Positions 14,113-17,736 of a DNA stretch of 17,736 nt are shown here, piece after piece; the first letter of the stretch is position 1, and the number at the start of each line of letters is the position of its first letter. The position numbers and the translations under genes are program-made. This DNA is from JAOUEA01 sp035249905 (GTDB taxonomy: Bacteria > Actinomycetota > UBA4738 > HRBIN12), in NCBI GenBank assembly GCA_035249905.1, contig DATFFT010000073.1, positions 1 through 17,736 on the forward strand, read 5' to 3'. The notes under the pieces are model-generated. The model was not told the DNA's origin. It searched no databases and saw only the letters and a program-made list of their open reading frames with translations.

Positions 14113-15663
14113 TCACACGTTCGAATCGGGGAAACTCGACTTCTTCCGCTCGATCCACTCGCGGAGCTCCTCGTCCCTGGCCTCGTCGATGGGCGGAGCT
14201 TCGTACTCGGAGAGCATGCGTTTCCACACGGTGTTGGCTCGCATCGCGGCATCGAGGGAGCCCTCGAGCTCCCACTGCTCGAAGGAGTTGTTGTCGGCGA
14301 TCTCGGACCGGTAGAAGGCGGTCTCGAAGTTCGCCAACGTGTGGGCGGTGCCCAGGAAGTGCTGCCCCGGCCCGTTCTCCACGATCGCGTCGACGGCCTG
14401 GCCGTTCGGGGAGAGGTCCATGCCCTTCACGAACGGATGCATCTGCCCGCATTGATCGAGGTCGAGCACGAACTTCTCGTACCCCATGGTGAGCCCGCCC
14501 TCGAGCCAGCCCGCCGCATGGAGCACGAAGTTGACCCCGGCGAGCACGGTCGGCTGCAGCGTGTTCGCCGACTCGTACGCCGCCTGGGCGTCTGCGACCT
14601 TGGAGGCCGTCAGCGAACCGCCGCTGCGGAACGGCACGCCGAGCCGACGGGCGCACGCGGCCAGGGTGTAGAGCACGAGCGCGGGCTCCGGCGTGCCGAA
14701 CGTGGGCGCGCCCGACTGCATCGACATCGAGGATGCGAACGAGCCGAAGACCACCGGCGCGCCGGGACGCACGAGCTGCACGTAGGCCATGCCGGCGAGC
14801 GCCTCCGCGAGCGTCTGGGTGGCGGCGCCGGCCGAGGTGGCCGGGCTCATCGCGCCGGCGAGGATGAACGGCGTCATGATCACCGCCTGGTTCGCCTCGG
14901 CGTACGCCCTGGCGGCGCCGAGCATGACCGCGTCCCACACGAGCGGCGAGTTCGCGTTGATCAGGCTCAGCACGTGAGGCTGCGTCTCGATCGCGTCGGC
15001 GCCGAAGAGGATGCGCGCCATCTCCACGGTGTCCTGAGCGCGTTGGGGATGGGTGACCGACCCCATGTACGGACGGTCCGAGTACCGCATGTGCGCGTAG
15101 ACCATGTCGTAGTGCCGCTTGTTCACGGGCAGGTCCACCGGCTCGCACACCGTGCCACCCGAGTGGTGCAGGTACGGGGACATGTACGCGAGCTTCACGA
15201 AGTTCCGGAAGTCCTCAATCGTTCCGTAGCGGCGCCCACCGTCGATGTCGCGGACGAACGGCGAGCCGTACGCGGGCGCGAACACGGTGGCGTTGCCGCC
15301 GATGTGCACGGTGTTGGCGGGGTTCCGTGCGGCCTGATCGAACTCGCGAGGGGCCGTGGCCCGCACGAGCTGCCGGGCGAGCCCGCGAGGGAAGCGCACA
15401 CGTTCGCCCTCGACGTCGCATCCGGCGCCACGCATCAGCTCGAGCGCGTCCGGCGCCTCGCGGAACTCGATGCCGACCTGCTCGAGGATCGTGTCGGCGT
15501 TGTGCTCGATCGTGGACAGGCCCTCCTCGCCCAGCACCTCGTACGGCGCGAGGGTGCGCGTGATGAACGGCACCTTCTCGGCCACCGCGTGGAGGCGAGC
15601 AGCGGCGCGCGCCTGCCGACCGCCGCTGCGGCGTCGTCGGGGCGTCGAGGTGTCGTCGCTCAT
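14113..15663 (-). CDS. mttB: MttB-family corrinoid methyltransferase without pyrrolysine
   Basis: A 516-residue member of the trimethylamine methyltransferase (MttB) family. These enzymes move a methyl group from a methylated amine to a cobalt corrinoid protein. Characteristic segments are TIEHNADTILEQVGIEF (about 51-67), HIGGNATVFAPAYGSPFVRD, LHHSGGTVCEPVDLPVNKRH, LINANSPLVWD, MSMQSGAPTFGTPEPALV, ADAQAAYESANTLQ and ETAFYRSEIADNNSFEQW. The frame has no internal TAG, so it is the non-pyrrolysine type, whose characterised members use quaternary amines such as glycine betaine, carnitine or proline betaine. The exact substrate is not visible. The N-terminus is Arg-rich (PRRRRSGGRQARAAAR). ATG 15663 overlaps the upstream stop as ATGA. 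Confidence 0.9.
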   Translation of the reverse strand: MSDDTSTPRRRRSGGRQARAAARLHAVAEKVPFITRTLAPYEVLGEEGLSTIEHNADTILEQVGIEFREAPDALELMRGAGCDVEGERVRFPRGLARQLVRATAPREFDQAARNPANTVHIGGNATVFAPAYGSPFVRDIDGGRRYGTIEDFRNFVKLAYMSPYLHHSGGTVCEPVDLPVNKRHYDMVYAHMRYSDRPYMGSVTHPQRAQDTVEMARILFGADAIETQPHVLSLINANSPLVWDAVMLGAARAYAEANQAVIMTPFILAGAMSPATSAGAATQTLAEALAGMAYVQLVRPGAPVVFGSFASSMSMQSGAPTFGTPEPALVLYTLAACARRLGVPFRSGGSLTASKVADAQAAYESANTLQPTVLAGVNFVLHAAGWLEGGLTMGYEKFVLDLDQCGQMHPFVKGMDLSPNGQAVDAIVENGPGQHFLGTAHTLANFETAFYRSEIADNNSFEQWELEGSLDAAMRANTVWKRMLSEYEAPPIDEARDEELREWIERKKSSFPDSNV

Positions 15664-17687
15664 GAGGTGCTCCTCTCGGGTTCGGTGACGCGGCGGCGGC
15701 GCCGCCGAGGGCGGTCGCCCCCCGCGGCCTCGCGCGGAGCAGGCAGGTCGATCGCCGCACGCAGCCGCGGGAACGGGTCGGTGGCGTGCGGAATGCCCAT
15801 CGCCCCCACGAAGTGTTCCTGGAAGCGGGGCTCGACGGCGGTCTCGAGCTTCTCGACCCGCCGCACCACCCCTTCGATCTCGTCTCGGGCGCCTCGGTTG
15901 AGGAGCGCGATGCGCGCACCGGTCCCGGCGGCGTTCCCGGCGCTCGTCACCCCGTCGACGTCGCAGTCGGGCACGAGTCCGAGCACGAGCGCGTACAACG
16001 GATCGATGTGGGCGCCGAACGCGCCCGCGAGCCGGATGCGATCGACGGTGTCCACCCCCAGCGCATCCATCAACAAGCGGCAGCCCGCGTACAAAGCTCC
16101 CTTCGCCAGCTGGATCTGCCGGACGTCGTTCTGCGAGATCACGAGCCTGGGGGCGCCCCGAACGTCGTGCAGCACGTAGGAGAACGTCCGGCCATCCGCC
16201 TCGATCCGATGCGTGCGGGCGGCCAGCGAGCCGTCGATCACGCCGTCGCTCGCGATGGCGCCGGCCAGGAAGAGCTCCGCGATCGCCTCGATGATGCCCG
16301 ACCCCGCCACCCCGGTGACCCCGGTGGCGTCGAACCCCGGCTCGTCGCTCCAGCGCTCGTCGCCGATCACCCGGAACCGCGGCTCAAGCGTGTCGCGATC
16401 GATGCGAACCCGCTCGATCGCCCCGGGAGCCGCCCGCTGTCCGCACGAGATCTGCGCGCCCTCGAAGGCCGGGCCCGTCGGGCTGGAGGCGGCCAGGAGC
16501 CGGTCGCGGCTGCCGAGCACGATTTCGGCGTTCGTCCCCACGTCGATGATCAGGTTCACGGACCGCTGGTCGTGTGGCGCCTCGCTCAAGATCACGCCGG
16601 CGGTGTCGGCGCCGACGTGTCCCGCGATGCACGGCAGCACGTACACGCGGGCGCCGGCGTTCGTCGCACTCAGCCCGAGCTCTCGCGCGGTTCGATGCAC
16701 GGCCTCGTCGGTCGCCAGGGCGAACGGCGCTCCGCCGAGCTCGGTGGGGTCGAGCCCGAGGAAGAGGTGGTGCATGATCGGGTTCCCGGCCAGCGTGAGC
16801 CCCAGAACATCCGTCGGATCGGCGCCGGCCGCCTCGCAGAGCTCGGCGAGCAGCCCGTCGACGCAGCCACGGACCGCCGATGTCAGCTCGGTCTCGGCGC
16901 CGGGGTGCATCATCACGTAGCTCACCCGGCTCATCAGGTCCTCGCCGAAGCGGATCTGGGGGTTCATCGCGCCGGCGCTCGCGATCACCTCACCCGTGTG
17001 CAGGTCGCACAGGTGCCCGGCGACCGTCGTCGAGCCGACGTCGAGCGCCACCCCCAGCGCCACGTCGTGGAACCCCGGCCAGACCGCGATGATCGTCGAG
17101 CCGTCGTGCACGGCCACGGTGGCCGTCCACCCGCCCGATCGAAGCGTCTGTTGGAGCGAGGCCAGGACGTGCGCGTCGGCCGAGAGCCCCGTGAGCTTCC
17201 AATCGCGATCGAGCGCCTCGAAGAGGCGTTGCAGGTCGCCGGTCGCGTCGGCGAGCTCCGGCTCACGCACCTCCACGTAGTGCAGCCGAAGGACCGGGTC
17301 CACGTCGATCGGACGCGCGTCGGCCTCCTTGCGGACGACCTGCCGATGCAGCTGGCTCTCAGGGGGCACGTCGATCACGAGGTCGCCGGTCACACGGGCA
17401 TGGCAGCCCAGGCGCCGGTCGTGGGCGAGCCCGCTCCGCTCCCGGTACCGCGCCTCTGGTTCGCTGAAGGGCGTCAGGTGATCGGCGCGTGAAATGATGC
17501 CGTGCTTGGCGAACTCGCCCTGGGCCACCACGACCTGGCATCGCCCGCAGATGCCGCGACCCCCGCAGACCGAATCGAGGTCGACGCCGAGCGAGCGAGC
17601 GGCATCGAGCAGGCTCGAGTCCTCGTGGAACCGTCCACGCTTCCCCGACGGGCTGAAGACGACGAGCGAACCTTCGGCCGAGGTCAT
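15660..17687 (-). CDS. Corrinoid reductive-activation protein (RamA/RACo type, DUF4445)
   Basis: A 675-residue protein with an N-terminal plant-type ferredoxin domain (C41, C47, C50 and C95: CX5CX2CX44C, in VCGGRGICGRC and RLGCHA) for one [2Fe-2S] cluster. A linker follows, then an ASKHA ATPase-like domain with LDVGSTTVAGHL (215-226), IDVGTNAEIVLGS (381-393), SSPTGPAFEGAQISCG (401-416), GVAGSGIIEAI and LAGAFGAHI. This is the architecture of RACo and related activators, which use ATP to reduce oxidised Co(II) corrinoid back to Co(I). The adjacent MttB gene fits this role. The C-terminal tail is Arg-rich. ATG 17687 has AGAGGAGG about 12 bases upstream and overlaps an upstream TGA. Confidence 0.9.
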   Translation of the reverse strand: MTSAEGSLVVFSPSGKRGRFHEDSSLLDAARSLGVDLDSVCGGRGICGRCQVVVAQGEFAKHGIISRADHLTPFSEPEARYRERSGLAHDRRLGCHARVTGDLVIDVPPESQLHRQVVRKEADARPIDVDPVLRLHYVEVREPELADATGDLQRLFEALDRDWKLTGLSADAHVLASLQQTLRSGGWTATVAVHDGSTIIAVWPGFHDVALGVALDVGSTTVAGHLCDLHTGEVIASAGAMNPQIRFGEDLMSRVSYVMMHPGAETELTSAVRGCVDGLLAELCEAAGADPTDVLGLTLAGNPIMHHLFLGLDPTELGGAPFALATDEAVHRTARELGLSATNAGARVYVLPCIAGHVGADTAGVILSEAPHDQRSVNLIIDVGTNAEIVLGSRDRLLAASSPTGPAFEGAQISCGQRAAPGAIERVRIDRDTLEPRFRVIGDERWSDEPGFDATGVTGVAGSGIIEAIAELFLAGAIASDGVIDGSLAARTHRIEADGRTFSYVLHDVRGAPRLVISQNDVRQIQLAKGALYAGCRLLMDALGVDTVDRIRLAGAFGAHIDPLYALVLGLVPDCDVDGVTSAGNAAGTGARIALLNRGARDEIEGVVRRVEKLETAVEPRFQEHFVGAMGIPHATDPFPRLRAAIDLPAPREAAGGDRPRRRRRRVTEPERSTS
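15670..15677 (-). promoter_or_regulatory. Ribosome-binding site of the mttB-family gene
   Basis: GAGAGGAG lies 6 bases upstream of ATG 15663, inside the end of the activator gene. It supports this start and coupled translation. Confidence 0.6.
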
Positions 17688-17736
17688 GGCTGCGGCGTCG
17701 CCTCCTCTGCCGCGCGCCGGCCGGCGCCATCTTCTG
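17684..17736 (-). CDS. Possible 3' end of an upstream gene
   Basis: Reading in from the right edge on the - strand, one frame encodes about 16 residues ending EEATPQP and then TGA. This stop overlaps the activator ATG as ATGA, the same junction type as activator-mttB and soxG-soxB. That makes it a likely end of a preceding operon gene, perhaps the missing corrinoid protein or methyltransferase. Sixteen residues are too few to name it. Confidence 0.35.
   Translation of the reverse strand, partial: EDGAGRRAAEEATPQP

Noticed and set aside
1..17736. CRISPR arrays, tRNA or rRNA genes, insertion sequences
   Set aside because: No direct-repeat arrays, RNA-gene signatures, transposase-like proteins or terminal repeats were seen.

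Overview
The window is a GC-rich, densely packed piece of bacterial chromosome. Several genes start with GTG and many neighbours overlap by a few bases. Base composition and protein style suggest a high-GC actinobacterium or a similar soil or aquatic lineage, but no taxonomic marker gene is present, so this is an inference. Nearly all recognisable enzymes handle N-methyl groups: quaternary amine, dimethylglycine, sarcosine and tetrahydrofolate (THF) one-carbon chemistry.

Left part, + strand (1-4024): the end of a sarcosine oxidase beta gene (soxB), a small YjbR/MmcQ-family gene, then soxD, soxA and soxG. This is a conventional heterotetrameric sarcosine oxidase locus, except for the YjbR gene inserted after soxB and a shortened linker in SoxA. 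Between 4025 and 4233 lies what looks like the frameshifted C-terminal relic of a second MFS transporter, read on the - strand.

Right part, - strand, read from 17736 down to 4234: the end of an unidentified gene, a ferredoxin-ASKHA corrinoid-activation protein (RamA/RACo type), an MttB-family methyltransferase without pyrrolysine, a MetF-like methylene-THF reductase, a 72-codon Cys-containing ORF flanked by two hairpins, a dimethylglycine/sarcosine dehydrogenase, a second sarcosine oxidase set in the order soxD-soxA-soxG-soxB, and a 14-helix DHA2-type MFS transporter. Several junctions are ATGA overlaps or have good Shine-Dalgarno sequences inside the preceding gene, which suggests coupled translation.

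A coherent reading is serial demethylation of a methylated quaternary amine such as glycine betaine. MttB would move the first methyl to a corrinoid protein kept active by the RamA/RACo-like protein. The methyl would pass to THF and be oxidised to methylene-THF by the MetF-like enzyme. The dehydrogenase and the sarcosine oxidase would remove the remaining methyls as methylene-THF, leaving glycine. The corrinoid protein and corrinoid:THF methyltransferase are not visible and may lie beyond 17736. The substrate is inferred, not shown.

The most striking sequence observation is that the two SoxA proteins differ in cofactor equipment. The left one has no iron-sulfur cysteines. The right one carries two full four-cysteine motifs, one ferredoxin-like and one BFD-like, so the two complexes probably pass electrons differently.
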